From NCBI RefSeq assembly GCF_029081005.1, contig NZ_JAJQTQ010000004.1, forward strand, positions 160,402 through 224,401: 64,000 nt of DNA, written 5' to 3'. Under the pieces are notes generated by a model. That model was not told the origin of the DNA and did not search any database. It was given only the letters and a program-made list of their open reading frames with translations. This stretch comes from Halomonas elongata. GTDB taxonomy: Bacteria; Pseudomonadota; Gammaproteobacteria; Pseudomonadales; Halomonadaceae. A program made the position numbers and the translations under genes. Of the stretch, positions 32,339 through 42,857 are shown in pieces. Positions within the stretch are counted from its first letter, which is position 1; each line of letters opens with the position of its first letter.

Positions 32339-34873
32339 ATGTCAGAAATGACCGTTAAGGATTTTGCAGCGAAGGTGGGGCGCGATGTGCCCCGTCTGCT
32401 GGAGCAGATGAAAGAAGCCGGACTCGAGCACAAGTCCGAGGGCGACGCCGTGTCTGAAGAGGACAAGCGTAAGCTGCTCGATTACCTCACCAAGAGCCAC
32501 GGCGGCAATAGTGGCTCAGGGGGGAAGAACCGCATCACCCTGACCCGTAAGACCCGCAGCCGTATCAATACCGGCGAGCGAGGCAAGAGCATCGAGGTGC
32601 AGGTTCGCAAGAAGCGTACCTACGTCAAGCGTGAAGAGGAGCCGGCCGAGGAACCCAAGGTCGAGGACACGGGGCCCCGTCAATTGGTCGGGGACATGGC
32701 CGAGGCCGAGGCCAAGCGTGAAGCGCAGGAGGCCGAGGAGGCCAAGCGTCGCGCCGCCGAGGAATCCGCACGTCAGGCTGCCGAGAAGGCCGAAGCCGAG
32801 AAGGCGCAAGCCGAACAGGTGGCTCCGGCCGAGCCGGAGCCCGAGATTCCGGTGCCGGAACTCGACACCGCCGGACCCGCGCCCGAGGAAGCCCCGGCGC
32901 CGCCGAAGGAAGGACGCACCGAGGGGCGTCGCGCGGCGGTCAAGAAAGCCAGTGGCAAGCCCGGCAAGAAGGGCCGTGGTGATCGTGACGATGACCGCAG
33001 CGATCGTGAAGAGCGTCGTCGGGGTGGTCGCAAGGCCAAGCGCGCCGAACGTCGTGGCAGCCGCCGTGGCGGCAGTCAGGGTGGCGGCAAGCATGGCTTC
33101 CAGAAGCCGACCCAGCCGATCGTTCGCGAGGTCTCGATCCCCGAGTCCATCAGCGTGGCCGACCTGGCCGACAAGATGTCGATCAAGGCCAACGAGGTCA
33201 TCAAGGCCATGTTCACCATGGGCGCGGCGGTGACCATCAACCAGACCATCGACCAGGACACCGCGGCCATCGTGGTCGAGGAAATGGGTCACAAGCCCAA
33301 GCTGGTCAAGGACGATGCGCTGGAGACCGAGGTCCTCGAGGGCATTTCCTATGAGGGTGACGAGATCTCGCGCTCGCCTGTCATTACGGTCATGGGCCAC
33401 GTCGACCACGGCAAGACCTCGCTGCTCGACTATATTCGCCGCGCCAAGGTAGCGACCGGTGAGGCTGGCGGTATCACCCAGCACATCGGTGCCTATCATG
33501 TCGAGGACGACCACGGTGGCGCGACCTTCCTCGACACGCCAGGCCACGCGGCGTTCACCGCCATGCGAGCACGTGGTGCCAAGGCCACCGACGTGGTGGT
33601 GCTGGTGGTGGCCGCAGACGACGGCGTCATGCCTCAGACCATCGAGGCGGTCGAGCACTCCAAGGCGGCGGAAGTCCCGCTTATCGTCGCGGTCAACAAG
33701 ATCGACAAGTCGAACGCCGATCCGGACCGCGTCAAGAGTGAGCTGTCGCAGCATGGCGTGATCTCCGAGGAATGGGGTGGCGACACCCAGTTCGTGCACG
33801 TTTCTGCCCATACCGGCGAAGGTATCGAGGCATTGCTGGAGTCGATCCAGCTGGTGTCCGAGGTGCTCGAGCTCAAGGCTGTACCGGAAGCGCCCGGCAA
33901 GGGCGTGGTGGTCGAGTCTCGACTCGACAAGGGTCGCGGCCCGGTCGCTACCGTGCTGGTCCAGAACGGCACCCTGAAGAAGGGCGATATCGTGCTCGCC
34001 GGCCTGCACTATGGCCGCGTGCGGGCCCTGACCAACGAGCTCGGCAAGCAGGTCGACGAGGCCGGCCCGGCCATGCCGGTGGAAATCCAGGGCCTGGATG
34101 GTACGCCGGAGGCCGGTGACGACTTCATGGTGCTCGACGACGACAAGAAGGCGCGTGAAGTCGCCAACTTCCGTCAAGGCAAGTACCGTGAAGTGCGCCT
34201 GGCCCGTCAGCAGAAGGCCAAGCTGGAGAACATGTTCAGCCAGATGGGCCAGGAAGTCGCCGCCAAGCTCAATATCGTGCTCAAGGCCGATGTGCAGGGC
34301 TCTCTGGAGGCCATCAAGGGCGCACTCGAGGAGCTGTCCACCGATGAGGTGCAGGTCTCCGTGGTGTCTTCCGGCGTGGGGGGTATCACCGGTACCGACG
34401 CCAACCTGGCACTGGCTTCCGAGGCCATCGTGATCGGCTTCAACGTGCGTGCCGATGCGGCTGCCCGCGAGATCATCGAGCGTGAAGGGCTGGAATTGCG
34501 CTACTACAGCGTCATCTACCAGCTGATCGACGAGGTCAAGCAGGCCATGAGCGGCATGCTCGAGCCCGAGTGGAAAGAGGAAATCGTCGGTGTGGCCGAG
34601 GTCCGCGACGTCTTCCGTGCGCCCAAGATCGGTGCCGTGGCCGGCTGCATGGTGGTCGAGGGCAACGTCCATCGCCACAAGAAGATCCGTGTGCTGCGCG
34701 AGAACGTGGTGATCTACGAAGGCGAGCTCGAATCCCTGCGCCGTTACAAGGACGACGTCAACGAAGTCCGCAACGGCATGGAGTGCGGTATCGGCGTGAA
34801 GAACTACAACGACGTCCAGGTCGGCGACAAGATCGAGGTCTTCGATCAGGTCAAGGTCGAGCGGACGCTCTAA
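32339..34873 (+). CDS. infB: Translation initiation factor IF-2
   Basis: IF-2 is the GTPase that places fMet-tRNA on the 30S subunit. The 844-residue product has an N-terminal winged-helix module ([18 protein letters not shown]), a long charged, repetitive E/A/K/R-rich linker (about residues 55-250, with [13 protein letters not shown]), a second N-terminal module, and the G domain with [19 protein letters not shown] and NKIDK, then the beta-barrel and C2 domains. Alternative internal starts (IF-2 beta/gamma) are likely, as in E. coli, but were not assigned. Confidence 0.98.
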   Translation: MSEMTVKDFAAKVGRDVPRLLEQMKEAGLEHKSEGDAVSEEDKRKLLDYLTKSHGGNSGSGGKNRITLTRKTRSRINTGERGKSIEVQVRKKRTYVKREEEPAEEPKVEDTGPRQLVGDMAEAEAKREAQEAEEAKRRAAEESARQAAEKAEAEKAQAEQVAPAEPEPEIPVPELDTAGPAPEEAPAPPKEGRTEGRRAAVKKASGKPGKKGRGDRDDDRSDREERRRGGRKAKRAERRGSRRGGSQGGGKHGFQKPTQPIVREVSIPESISVADLADKMSIKANEVIKAMFTMGAAVTINQTIDQDTAAIVVEEMGHKPKLVKDDALETEVLEGISYEGDEISRSPVITVMGHVDHGKTSLLDYIRRAKVATGEAGGITQHIGAYHVEDDHGGATFLDTPGHAAFTAMRARGAKATDVVVLVVAADDGVMPQTIEAVEHSKAAEVPLIVAVNKIDKSNADPDRVKSELSQHGVISEEWGGDTQFVHVSAHTGEGIEALLESIQLVSEVLELKAVPEAPGKGVVVESRLDKGRGPVATVLVQNGTLKKGDIVLAGLHYGRVRALTNELGKQVDEAGPAMPVEIQGLDGTPEAGDDFMVLDDDKKAREVANFRQGKYREVRLARQQKAKLENMFSQMGQEVAAKLNIVLKADVQGSLEAIKGALEELSTDEVQVSVVSSGVGGITGTDANLALASEAIVIGFNVRADAAAREIIEREGLELRYYSVIYQLIDEVKQAMSGMLEPEWKEEIVGVAEVRDVFRAPKIGAVAGCMVVEGNVHRHKKIRVLRENVVIYEGELESLRRYKDDVNEVRNGMECGIGVKNYNDVQVGDKIEVFDQVKVERTL

Positions 34874-34891
34874 ACGCTCGAGGAGCCGACC

Positions 34892-35278
34892 ATGCGTGAG
34901 TTCAAGCGTACCGACCGAGTGGCCGACCAGCTCCAGAAGGAGCTGGCGGTCCTCATCCAGCGCGAGATCAAGGATCCGCGCCTGGGCATGGTCACCGTCA
35001 GCGGCGTCGAGGTCAGTCGCGACCTGGGGTATGCCGATGTTCACGTGACCCTGCTGGGGGAAAACGACGAAGCGCGGGTCGCGGAGAATCTGACGATTCT
35101 CAAGCGGGCCGCGGGCTTCCTGCGCGGACAGATTGCCCGGCGCATCAAGCTGAGGCACGTGCCGGAGCTTCGTTTCCACTACGATGCCAGCCTGGAACGT
35201 GGCCAGCGCCTGTCCTCCCTGATCGACGAGGCAGTGGCCAACGACCGCTCTCGTCATGACGACGAGGATGAGCGCTGA
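34892..35278 (+). CDS. rbfA: Ribosome-binding factor A
   Basis: RbfA binds the 5' domain of 16S rRNA during 30S maturation and cold adaptation. The 128-residue product is a KH-like fold starting MREFKRTDRVADQLQKELA, with ...LIQREIKDPRLGMVTVSGVEVSRDL and ...LRHVPELRFHYDASLERGQRLSSLI. It follows infB by 18 bp and its TGA overlaps the truB ATG by one base, so the two are coupled. Confidence 0.97.
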   Translation: MREFKRTDRVADQLQKELAVLIQREIKDPRLGMVTVSGVEVSRDLGYADVHVTLLGENDEARVAENLTILKRAAGFLRGQIARRIKLRHVPELRFHYDASLERGQRLSSLIDEAVANDRSRHDDEDER

Positions 35279-36204
35279 TGGCACGGCGTCGCCGTGGTCG
35301 TCCGGTGGATGGCGTGCTGTTGCTCGACAAGCCTCGGGGCGTGTCGAGCAATCATGCCCTGCAACGGGCGAGACGCCTGTTCCAGGCCCAGAAGGCGGGT
35401 CACACCGGCACGCTCGATCCGATGGCCACTGGCCTGCTGCCGGTCTGTTTCGGTGAAGCCACGAAATTTTCCGCGCACCTGCTGGAAGCCGACAAGGTGT
35501 ACCGTACCCGGGTCGAGCTCGGTGTGGTGACCGATACCGGTGACGCCGAAGGCGACGTGGTCGAGCGATGCGCAGTGCCGGCTCTCGACGAGGCCGGGTT
35601 GCGTGAGACACTGACGCGCTTCATCGGTGAGATCGATCAGGTGCCGCCGATGCATTCGGCACTCAAGCATCAGGGGCGCAAGCTTTACGAGCTGGCTCGT
35701 GAGGGCAAGACGGTGGAGCGTGCAGCACGCCGCGTGACGGTGTATGATGCGCGCCTCCTCGCCTGCGAAGGTGATGCCTTCGAGATGGAGGTGCGGGTCA
35801 GCAAGGGGACCTATATCAGGACCCTGGCCGAGGATATCGGCCAGGCCCTGGGGTGCGGCGGCCATATCAGTGGCCTGCGGCGGCTCAAGACGGGTCCCTT
35901 CGAGGGCGACCGCATGTTGAGCGTCGAGGCGCTCGAGCGATTGATCGCGGACGAGGCACAGGACGCGGCGTTGTTGCCGGTCGATGTGCTAGTCGCGCAC
36001 TTGCCGCGCAGCGACATGAGCGCTGCCGGTGCCCGTTGCCTGCGCTTCGGCCAGGCCGCGACGGGCGAGGCGGGTGATTTGCCCGCCGACAGTTTGACCA
36101 GGCTCTATCACGCCGATGCCTTCCTGGGGCTCGGCGTGGTCACGGCGGCCGGGGATATCGCCCCTCGGCGCCTGCTGAGTTCCGCCGTGGCGGGCTCGGC
36201 ATGA
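35278..36204 (+). CDS. truB: tRNA pseudouridine(55) synthase TruB
   Basis: TruB converts U55 of tRNAs to pseudouridine. The 308-residue product has the motif GVLLLDKPRGVSSNHALQ, the catalytic Asp in HTGTLDPMATGLLPVCFGEATKF-type motif II, the YEL/ARxG region and a C-terminal PUA-like domain. The length matches E. coli (314). It overlaps rbfA by one base. Confidence 0.97.
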   Translation: MARRRRGRPVDGVLLLDKPRGVSSNHALQRARRLFQAQKAGHTGTLDPMATGLLPVCFGEATKFSAHLLEADKVYRTRVELGVVTDTGDAEGDVVERCAVPALDEAGLRETLTRFIGEIDQVPPMHSALKHQGRKLYELAREGKTVERAARRVTVYDARLLACEGDAFEMEVRVSKGTYIRTLAEDIGQALGCGGHISGLRRLKTGPFEGDRMLSVEALERLIADEAQDAALLPVDVLVAHLPRSDMSAAGARCLRFGQAATGEAGDLPADSLTRLYHADAFLGLGVVTAAGDIAPRRLLSSAVAGSA

Positions 36205-36205
36205 G

Positions 36206-36254
36206 CCAGCCCCATCGGGGCTGGGCGTGGGGACTGCAAATATGCGTGGTCCCC
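36206..36254 (+). other. Two hairpins in the truB-rpsO gap
   Basis: Hairpin 1: CCAGCCCC-ATC-GGGGCTGG (36206-36224). Hairpin 2: GGGGAC...GTCCCC (36229-36254). Neither has a T-tract. They lie in the leader of rpsO, where E. coli S15 autoregulates its translation through a structured leader; the analogy is inference only. Confidence 0.5.
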
Positions 36255-36294
36255 GACATTCATCATTCAGGCATATTGCTTACTGGAGAGACAG

Positions 36295-36564
36295 ATGGCA
36301 CTGACCGCTGAACAGAAAGCCGCGATCGTCGACGAATACGGTCGTGGTGAAAACGACACCGGTTCCCCTGAGGTACAGGTGGCCCTGCTGACCGCCAACA
36401 TCGACGGCCTGCAGGATCACTTCAAGACCAACAAGCAGGATCACCACTCCCGTCGTGGCCTGATCCGCATGGTCAACCAGCGTCGTAAGCTGCTCGACTA
36501 TCTGAAGCGCAAGGATTTCGAACGTTATCAGTCGATTATCCAGCGTCTCGGCCTGCGCCGTTAA
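36295..36564 (+). CDS. rpsO: 30S ribosomal protein S15
   Basis: S15 binds 16S rRNA helices early in 30S assembly. The 89-residue product shows the complete family pattern: [48 protein letters not shown] and [19 protein letters not shown] precedes the start. It is followed by a strong hairpin and then pnp, the conserved rpsO-pnp pair. Confidence 0.99.
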   Translation: MALTAEQKAAIVDEYGRGENDTGSPEVQVALLTANIDGLQDHFKTNKQDHHSRRGLIRMVNQRRKLLDYLKRKDFERYQSIIQRLGLRR

Positions 36565-36610
36565 GAGAAGAGGTTCGCGAGGCGAATTTCTCCTTTTCTT
36601 CAGGCCATTT

Positions 36611-36645
36611 GAAACGGGCGGTCCTTCGGGGCCGCCCGTTTCGTA
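36611..36645 (+). terminator. Terminator hairpin after rpsO
   Basis: GAAACGGGCGGTCC and GGGGCCGCCCGTTTC pair around a TTCG tetraloop. The T-tract is short (TTTCGTAT), so read-through into pnp is likely, as in E. coli. Confidence 0.75.
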
Positions 36646-36732
36646 TGTGAGGGAGCCATTCGGCGCGGGGGGCACGTGCCAGGGCGCTTGAGTTACCCCC
36701 ATGGTTGGCGGGCCACATAATCGGTAGCCCTC

Positions 36733-36759
36733 GCGACCGTCAACCCCTAAAATGGTCGC
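36733..36759 (+). other. Hairpin in the pnp leader
   Basis: GCGACC (36733-36738) pairs with GGTCGC (36754-36759) around a 15-base loop containing CTAAAAT. It lies about 50 bp before the pnp start, where E. coli has an RNase III processing hairpin used in PNPase autoregulation. Function is inferred by position only. Confidence 0.35.
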
Positions 36760-36807
36760 CGAGTCAAAACGACCCGAACATGAATCGAAAAGTTGAAGGA
36801 AGTCGCC

Positions 36808-38940
36808 GTGAATCCGGTCAAGAAAACATTTGAATACGGTCGCAGCACCGTCACCCTGGAAACCGGGCGCATCGCCCGCCAGGCCTCCGGTGCCGTGATG
36901 GTCACCATGGACGACACCGTGGTGCTATGCACCGTGGTGGCGAAGAAGGATGCCAACCCCTCCCAGCCTTTCTTCCCGCTCTCTGTCCATTATCAGGAGA
37001 AGACCTACGCGGTCGGCAAGATTCCCGGCGGCTTCTTCAAGCGCGAGGGGCGTCCCACCGAGAAAGAGACGCTCACTTCGCGCCTCATCGATCGTCCGAT
37101 TCGCCCGCTGTTCCCCAAGGGGTTCATGAACGAGGTTCAGGTCGTCTGCACGGTGCTTTCCACCGACCGCAACCATGATCCCGATATCGCGGCCATGATC
37201 GGTACGTCCGCGGCGCTGGCGATTTCCGGTGTGCCCTTCAACGGCCCCATCGGCGCCGCTCGAGTCGGTTTCACCGAGGAGCATGGCTACTTCCTCAACC
37301 CGACGGTCGAGGAACTGGGCAGCTCCGAACTCAACATGGTGGTGGCCGGTACCGAGAAGGCCGTGTTGATGGTCGAGTCCGAGGCCAACGAACTGCTCGA
37401 GGACGAGATGCTGGGGGCCGTGCTCTATGGCCACCAGGAAATGCAGACAGCGATCAATGCCGTCAATGAGCTGGTCGCCGAAGCCGGTAAGCCGCGTTGG
37501 GAATGGCAGGCGCCCGCCGAGAACGTTGCCCTCAAGGACGCCATGGCGAGCGGCTTCGAGGCCAAGGTGGGCGAGGCGTATCGCATCACCGACAAGATGC
37601 AGCGTCAGGAGGCACTGTCTGCCTTGAAGGACGAGGCGGTAGAGCAACTGGCCGGTGAAGAGGATGGCAAGTTCGACGCCGATGAGGTCAAGGGGGCTTT
37701 CGCCGGTCTCGAGAAGCGCGTGGTACGCCGCCGTGTGGTCAAGGGCGAGCCGCGTATCGACGGCCGAGACCTGAAGACCGTGCGTCCGCTGGATATCGAG
37801 GTCGGTGGCCTGCCCAAGGCGCATGGCTCGGCCGTCTTTACCCGTGGCGAGACCCAGGCCGTGGTGGTGGCGACGCTCGGCACCCTGCGCGATGCTCAGT
37901 TGATCGAGTCGCTGGAGGGTGAGCGCAAGGATCGCTTCCTCTTGCATTACAACTTCCCCCCCTACTGTGTCGGCGAGGCCGGTTTCATGGGGGGCCCCAA
38001 GCGCCGCGAGATCGGCCATGGCCGCCTGGCGCGCCGGGGCGTGGAGTCCATGCTCCCCTCTCAGGACGAATTCCCCTATACCATCCGGGTGGTATCCGAG
38101 ATCACCGAATCCAACGGCTCCAGCTCGATGGCCTCGGTATGCGGTTCTTCCCTGGCCCTGATGGATGCCGGCGTGCCGATGAAGGCACCGGTGGCCGGTA
38201 TCGCCATGGGCCTGGTCAAGGACGACGATGGCTTCGCGGTCCTGACCGATATTCTCGGCGATGAAGACCACCTCGGTGACATGGACTTCAAGGTGGCCGG
38301 CAGCGCGGATGGCGTGACGGCCCTGCAGATGGACATCAAGATCGAGGGGATCAACGAGGAGATCATGGAGCAGGCGCTGCAGCAGGCCCATGAGGCGCGC
38401 CAGCACATCCTCGAGCAGATGAACAGCGTGATCGGCCAGAGCCGTGACGAAGTCTCCGAGAACGCGCCGTCCATGGCTACCATCAAGATCGATCCGGAAA
38501 AGATCCGTGACGTCATCGGCAAGGGTGGCGCCATGATCCGCAAGATCTGCGAGGATACCGGCGCTTCCATCGATCTGGATGACGACGGCACCGTGCGCAT
38601 CTATGCCGAGGAAAAATCGGCAGCCAAGGCGGCCATCGACACCGTACTGGCGATCACTGCCGTTCCCGAGATCGGCAAGCTGTATCGCGGCAAGGTGGTC
38701 CGCATCGCCGATTTCGGCGCCTTCGTCAACATCATTCCGGGCACCGATGGCCTGGTGCACATCTCGCAGATCGTGCCCGAACGGGTCAACGATGTGCGCG
38801 ATTTCCTGAATGAAGGCGACGAGCCGATCGTCAAGGTGCTCGACATCGATAACCGCAACCGGGTGAAGCTCACCATCAAGGAGATCACGCCCGAAGAGAA
38901 GGCGGCCTTCGAGGCCGAGGCGGCCGACACCGAGCTCTAA
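36808..38940 (+). CDS. pnp: Polyribonucleotide nucleotidyltransferase (PNPase)
   Basis: PNPase is the phosphorolytic 3'-5' exoribonuclease of the degradosome. The 710-residue product has two RNase PH-like domains (first from [25 protein letters not shown], second near residue 315, [34 protein letters not shown] block), the active-site region GEDQ-like [18 protein letters not shown], a KH domain ([16 protein letters not shown]) and an S1 domain ([28 protein letters not shown]). I chose the GTG at 36808 ([11 protein letters not shown]) because AAGGA lies 7 bp upstream; a TTG five codons earlier is the alternative. Confidence 0.97.
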   Translation: MNPVKKTFEYGRSTVTLETGRIARQASGAVMVTMDDTVVLCTVVAKKDANPSQPFFPLSVHYQEKTYAVGKIPGGFFKREGRPTEKETLTSRLIDRPIRPLFPKGFMNEVQVVCTVLSTDRNHDPDIAAMIGTSAALAISGVPFNGPIGAARVGFTEEHGYFLNPTVEELGSSELNMVVAGTEKAVLMVESEANELLEDEMLGAVLYGHQEMQTAINAVNELVAEAGKPRWEWQAPAENVALKDAMASGFEAKVGEAYRITDKMQRQEALSALKDEAVEQLAGEEDGKFDADEVKGAFAGLEKRVVRRRVVKGEPRIDGRDLKTVRPLDIEVGGLPKAHGSAVFTRGETQAVVVATLGTLRDAQLIESLEGERKDRFLLHYNFPPYCVGEAGFMGGPKRREIGHGRLARRGVESMLPSQDEFPYTIRVVSEITESNGSSSMASVCGSSLALMDAGVPMKAPVAGIAMGLVKDDDGFAVLTDILGDEDHLGDMDFKVAGSADGVTALQMDIKIEGINEEIMEQALQQAHEARQHILEQMNSVIGQSRDEVSENAPSMATIKIDPEKIRDVIGKGGAMIRKICEDTGASIDLDDDGTVRIYAEEKSAAKAAIDTVLAITAVPEIGKLYRGKVVRIADFGAFVNIIPGTDGLVHISQIVPERVNDVRDFLNEGDEPIVKVLDIDNRNRVKLTIKEITPEEKAAFEAEAADTEL

Positions 38941-38963
38941 GCCCGACGCCTGACGCGGGAAGC

Positions 38964-39005
38964 AACGCCGCCCTTGTAGCGCAAGCTGCGAGGGCGGTTT
39001 CGTTC
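38964..39005 (+). terminator. Terminator after pnp
   Basis: CCGCCCTTGTAGC and GCTGCGAGGGCGG form an imperfect stem around GCAA, followed by TTTCGTTC. It closes the rimP-to-pnp operon. Confidence 0.7.
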
Positions 39006-39027
39006 TGGCCATCGAGGGAGATATATC

Positions 39028-40221
39028 ATGGAAGACGGGCGGACGGTGGGCGTCCAGGAAGCGGCCGGCTCGCACTGGTGGGGGGTGGTGGCGGTGATGA
39101 CCGGCATCTTCCTGCTGGTGACCGCCGAGCAACTGCCGATCGGCCTGTTGTCGCAGGTCGCCGCCTCCCTGGGGGTGACGCCGGGCCTGGCCGGTTTGAT
39201 GGTCACGGTGCCCGGTGTGGTCGCGGCCTTCTCGGCACCGTTGTTGCCGGTTGCCGTGGGACGCCTGGATCGCCGCGTCATGTTGACCGGCCTGATGCTG
39301 TTGATGGTCGCGGGTAGCGTCCTGTCGGTATTGGCCGATAGCTTCGTGGTGCTGTTGGGTGCCCGGGTGCTGGTGGGCATGAGCATCGGAGGCTTCTGGG
39401 CCATCGCCGGCGGCATCGCGCCTCGCCTGGTGGCGGCCGACAAGGTGCCCAGGGCGATGACCGTGATCTTCGGCGGGGTGGCTGCCGCCTCGGTGCTGGG
39501 CGTGCCGGCGGGGACCCTGCTGGGGGAATACAGTCATTGGCGGGTCGCCTTCGGCGCCCTGGGGGCCTTGAGTCTGGTCACCGCCCTGGCATTGTGGGTC
39601 TGGCTGCCCCGGCTTCCGCCCACCGAACCGGTACGGCTGCGGATGCTCGGCCAGCAACTGGGCCATCGTGGCGTGCGGGTGGCGGTGATCGCCACGGGGC
39701 TGGTGGTCGTCGGCCACTTCTCCGCCTACACCTTCATCAGTCCTATCCTGCAGCAGATCAGCGGCATTGCGCGGACGGATATCGGCAGCCTGCTCTTGCT
39801 CTATGGCGCGGCAGGGATCGTCGGGAACGTGGCCGCCGGCGCCTTCGCCGGTTACCACCCCTATCGCGCGGTGCTGGCGATACCGGGCCTGCTGCTGCTG
39901 GTCGTCGGCAGTTTCTCGTGGCTCGGTGGGCAGCCGGTGGGGGGCGTGGCACTCCTGATGGGCTGGGGGGCGGTGTTCGGCAGCGTCTCGGTCAGCATCC
40001 AGACCTGGATCCTGCGCACGGCCCCGAATACCGAGGCCGCCACCGCGTTGATGGCCTTCGTGTTCAACCTGTCGATCGGCCTGGGCGCCATGGTCGGCGG
40101 ACGCGTCGTCGACGGCATCAGCCTGCCGGGTGTGACCTGGATGGCCGGCGGGTTCTTCCTGGCGGCCACGCTGCTGGTGCTGCGCACGCCGGCCAGTGTG
40201 GTAGGCGAGAAGACGAGATAG
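39028..40221 (+). CDS. MFS transporter (drug/sugar-efflux type)
   Basis: The 397-residue protein has twelve hydrophobic segments and the major facilitator pattern, closest in feel to the DHA1 efflux group (AraJ/NepI/PbuE-like): TGIFLLVTAEQLPIGLLSQVAASLGVTPGLAGLMVT in helices 1-2 (split here), motif A-like region VAVGRLDRRVMLTG, and LLGARVLVGMSIGGFWAIAGGIAPRLV. The substrate is unknown. It follows pnp after a terminator and is convergent with a thiolase gene. Confidence 0.88.
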   Translation: MEDGRTVGVQEAAGSHWWGVVAVMTGIFLLVTAEQLPIGLLSQVAASLGVTPGLAGLMVTVPGVVAAFSAPLLPVAVGRLDRRVMLTGLMLLMVAGSVLSVLADSFVVLLGARVLVGMSIGGFWAIAGGIAPRLVAADKVPRAMTVIFGGVAAASVLGVPAGTLLGEYSHWRVAFGALGALSLVTALALWVWLPRLPPTEPVRLRMLGQQLGHRGVRVAVIATGLVVVGHFSAYTFISPILQQISGIARTDIGSLLLLYGAAGIVGNVAAGAFAGYHPYRAVLAIPGLLLLVVGSFSWLGGQPVGGVALLMGWGAVFGSVSVSIQTWILRTAPNTEAATALMAFVFNLSIGLGAMVGGRVVDGISLPGVTWMAGGFFLAATLLVLRTPASVVGEKTR

Positions 40222-40224
40222 ACA

Positions 40225-40246
40225 ATGCCCCCGAGCGCGGGGGCAT
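40225..40246. terminator. Bidirectional terminator between MFS and thiolase genes
   Basis: ATGCCCCC and GGGGGCAT form a perfect 8-bp stem with a 6-base loop between two convergent genes. No clear T-tract is seen. Confidence 0.55.
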
Positions 40247-40280
40247 CACCCGGTCTGGTCTGACGGTGGCGGCTCGTCGT

Positions 40281-41456
40281 TCAGCGTTCGATGGCCAGTG
40301 CCACGCCCTGTCCGCCACCGATGCACAGGGTCGCCAGGCCCTTGTGGGCGTCGCGGGCGATCATCTCGTGCACGAGGGTGACCAGGATGCGGCAGCCGGA
40401 GGCGCCGATGGGATGGCCGAGCGCGATGGCGCCGCCGTTGACGTTGACCTTGTCGGTGTCCCAGCCGAGCTCCTTGTTCACCGACAGCGCCTGGGCGGCG
40501 AAGGCCTCGTTGGCTTCGATCAGGTCAAGCTCGTCGAGGCTCCAGCCGGCGCGCTCCATGCAGCGGCGTGTGGCCGGGGCGGGACCGATGCCCATGATGG
40601 CGGGATCGACGCCGGCATTGGCATAAGCCTTGATGCGCGCCAGGGGCGTGAGACCGAGCGCCTCGGCCTTTTCCGCGCTGCACATCATCACCACGGCGGC
40701 ACCGTCATTGAGCGCGGAGGCGTTGCCGGCGGTGACGGCCCCCTCCTTCTTGAAGGCCGGGCGCATGGTGCCGAGCTTCTCGGCGGTCACCTCACGAGGA
40801 TTCTCGTCGGTATCGAAACGTACCGGGTCGCCCTTGCGCTGAGGGATATCCAGGGGCGCGATCTGGCTCTGGAAACGTCCTTCGCGAATGGCGGCGGCGG
40901 CCTTCTGCTGTGAGCCGGCGGCGAATTCGTCCATCGCCTCGCGAGTGATGCCGTACTTCTCGGCCAGGTTCTCGGCGGTGATGCCCATGTGGTAGTCGTT
41001 GAAGGCATCCCACAGGCCGTCGTGGACCATCGAGTCGATGGCCTTCCAGTCGCCCATGCGCTGGCCGTTGCGCGAGTTGGGGAGTACGTGGGGAGAGAGC
41101 GACATGTTCTCCTGGCCGCCGGCCAGGATCAGCTCGGCATCGCCGCAGCGGATCGCCTGGGTGGCCAGGTGGAGCGCCTTGAGGCCGGAGCCGCAGACCT
41201 TGTTGATGGTCATGGCCGGCACGGCTTCGGGCAGCCCGGCCTTGATGGAGGCCTGGCGGGCCGGATTCTGGCCGGTGCCGGCCGTCAGTACCTGACCGAG
41301 CAGGACTTCATCCACCTGGTCGGCGGCCACGCCGGTGCCGGCGAGGATGTCCTTGATGACGTGGGCTCCCAGATCGCTGGCGGGAATACCGGCGAGAGAA
41401 CCGCCGAAGGCGCCGACGGCGGTGCGACGTGCGGCGACGATCACCACTTCTGACAT
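40281..41456 (-). CDS. Acetyl-CoA C-acetyltransferase (thiolase II)
   Basis: This biosynthetic-type thiolase condenses two acetyl-CoA to acetoacetyl-CoA, or the reverse, feeding polyhydroxybutyrate synthesis or ketone/fatty-acid degradation. The 391-residue product has the acyl-accepting Cys88 in [10 protein letters not shown], the GHPIGASG catalytic His motif and the C-terminal Cys in LCIGGGQG. I chose the ATG at 41456 because CAGGAGT lies 8 bp upstream; another ATG two codons earlier sits too close to it. No phaB or other pathway gene is nearby, so phaA versus atoB cannot be decided. Confidence 0.93.
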   Translation of the reverse strand: MSEVVIVAARRTAVGAFGGSLAGIPASDLGAHVIKDILAGTGVAADQVDEVLLGQVLTAGTGQNPARQASIKAGLPEAVPAMTINKVCGSGLKALHLATQAIRCGDAELILAGGQENMSLSPHVLPNSRNGQRMGDWKAIDSMVHDGLWDAFNDYHMGITAENLAEKYGITREAMDEFAAGSQQKAAAAIREGRFQSQIAPLDIPQRKGDPVRFDTDENPREVTAEKLGTMRPAFKKEGAVTAGNASALNDGAAVVMMCSAEKAEALGLTPLARIKAYANAGVDPAIMGIGPAPATRRCMERAGWSLDELDLIEANEAFAAQALSVNKELGWDTDKVNVNGGAIALGHPIGASGCRILVTLVHEMIARDAHKGLATLCIGGGQGVALAIER

Positions 41457-41561
41457 GGTCATGACTCCTGAAATTTGCGGACGTGCTGGCTTTCAGGATA
41501 GGCGACCATTGTGCGCTGCGGCAATCCTCGGGTGGTCGAAAGGCACTGAACTTCCGTATGA

Positions 41562-41580
41562 GGGGCCTGACGGAAGCCCC
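41562..41580 (-). terminator. Weak hairpin between panD and the thiolase gene
   Basis: GGGGC and GCCCC pair across a 9-base loop, read on the minus strand just after panD. The stem is short and the T-tract poor, so this is tentative. Confidence 0.3.
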
Positions 41581-41598
41581 ACCCGACGGCGTCTTCGC

Positions 41599-41979
41599 TC
41601 AGGCCAGCTGGACGGGAATGGCATTGCTGGTGTGGCTGATGGCGTTGCCTTCCTGCAGATAGACCAGGGCCGGTTGATGGGACGCGAGTTCGGCATCGGT
41701 GTACATGGCGTAGCTGCAGATGATGACCCGTTGGCCCTCGCTCGCCAGGTGTGCGGCGGCACCGTTCACCGAGATCGTCCCGGAGCCTTCCTCGGCGCGG
41801 ATGGCGTAGGTGGTGAAACGCTGTCCGTTCTCGACGTTGTAGATCTGGATCTGCTCGTTTTCGCGGATGCCGGACATGTCGAGCAATTCGCCATCGATGG
41901 CACAGGAGCCTTCGTAGTTGAGCACGGCATGGGTGACGCGGGCCATGTGCAGCTTGGCCTTGAGCATATGGGTCAGCAT
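41599..41979 (-). CDS. panD: Aspartate 1-decarboxylase PanD
   Basis: PanD decarboxylates aspartate to beta-alanine for pantothenate and CoA synthesis. The 126-residue proenzyme has the self-cleavage site in NYEGSCAID (between Gly24 and Ser25, forming the pyruvoyl group) and the conserved [10 protein letters not shown] and [13 protein letters not shown] blocks. I chose the ATG at 41979 because GAGGAG precedes it and the length is then standard. It lies 29 bp after the panC stop. Confidence 0.96.
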   Translation of the reverse strand: MLTHMLKAKLHMARVTHAVLNYEGSCAIDGELLDMSGIRENEQIQIYNVENGQRFTTYAIRAEEGSGTISVNGAAAHLASEGQRVIICSYAMYTDAELASHQPALVYLQEGNAISHTSNAIPVQLA

Positions 41980-42008
41980 GGATGAACTCCTCTTGTCGGT
42001 GCCCCGCT

Positions 42009-42857
42009 TCAATGCGGCAGGGTCAGGCTCAGGTTGTCGATCAGGCGTGTCGGGCCGAGTCGTGCCGCGGCGAGCAGCACGGCGTCGCGCGTCGATGCGT
42101 CGACCGGGCCCAGGTCGGTGGCGCGCAGTTCCAGGTAGTCGGGCTCGAAGCCAGCTTCGCGCAGGCGGGCCAGTCCTGTGGCGAGGGTGGTATCGAGCGC
42201 CGCGCCGCCTTCCAGGGCATCACGCAGCTCGCGCAGGGTTCGCTGAAGGGCGGCGGCCGTGTGGCGCTGTTCGGTATTCAGGTAGCCGTTGCGCGATGAC
42301 AGCGCCAGGCCGTCCCGGTCGCGCACGATGGGCACGCCGATCACCTCGACCGGAAGATGGAGGTCGGCCACCAGGCGCCGGATGACCGCCAGCTGCTGGT
42401 AGTCCTTCTCGCCGAAGCAGGCCAGGTCGGGCTGGACCAGGTTGAAGAGCATGGTCACGACGGTCGCCACGCCGTCGAAGTGGCCCGGCCGTGAGCCCCC
42501 GCACAAGCCTTCCGAGACGTCCGGCACGCTGACACGGGTCTGTGCATGTCCTCCGCGTGGATAGAGCGTGGACTCATCGGGGGCGAACAGCAGGTCACAG
42601 CCGGCTTCGACAAGCTTTTGCCGGTCCGCTTCCAGGGTCCGAGGATAGGCGTCCAGATCCTCGTCGGGGCCGAACTGCGTCGGATTGACGAAAATGGTGG
42701 CCACCACGACATCGGCACGTCGACGGGCCTCGGCGACCAGCGCGAGGTGTCCTTCGTGCAGATTGCCCATGGTCGGCACCAGGCCGATGGTCTGCCCTGC
42801 CCGGCGGTGACTGGTCAGGGCGTCGCGCAGTGCGTGGATCTCCTGTAGGCATTGCAT
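42009..42857 (-). CDS. panC: Pantothenate synthetase PanC
   Basis: PanC joins pantoate and beta-alanine with ATP. The 282-residue nucleotidyltransferase has the HxGH motif ([14 protein letters not shown], His34 and His37), [13 protein letters not shown], the [12 protein letters not shown] and [14 protein letters not shown] motifs and the KMSKS-like [10 protein letters not shown]. Its start overlaps the panB stop by one base, so translation is coupled. Confidence 0.97.
   Translation of the reverse strand: MQCLQEIHALRDALTSHRRAGQTIGLVPTMGNLHEGHLALVAEARRRADVVVATIFVNPTQFGPDEDLDAYPRTLEADRQKLVEAGCDLLFAPDESTLYPRGGHAQTRVSVPDVSEGLCGGSRPGHFDGVATVVTMLFNLVQPDLACFGEKDYQQLAVIRRLVADLHLPVEVIGVPIVRDRDGLALSSRNGYLNTEQRHTAAALQRTLRELRDALEGGAALDTTLATGLARLREAGFEPDYLELRATDLGPVDASTRDAVLLAAARLGPTRLIDNLSLTLPH

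Noticed and set aside
32516..35611. 1031-codon open frame opposite infB
   Set aside because: It is a high-G+C shadow frame of infB and rbfA. The product lacks any family pattern, while both plus-strand genes are unmistakable.
36925..39858. 977-codon open frame opposite pnp and the MFS gene
   Set aside because: It is an antisense shadow rich in H, G, D, Q and L, with no motif; pnp and the MFS transporter explain the sequence.
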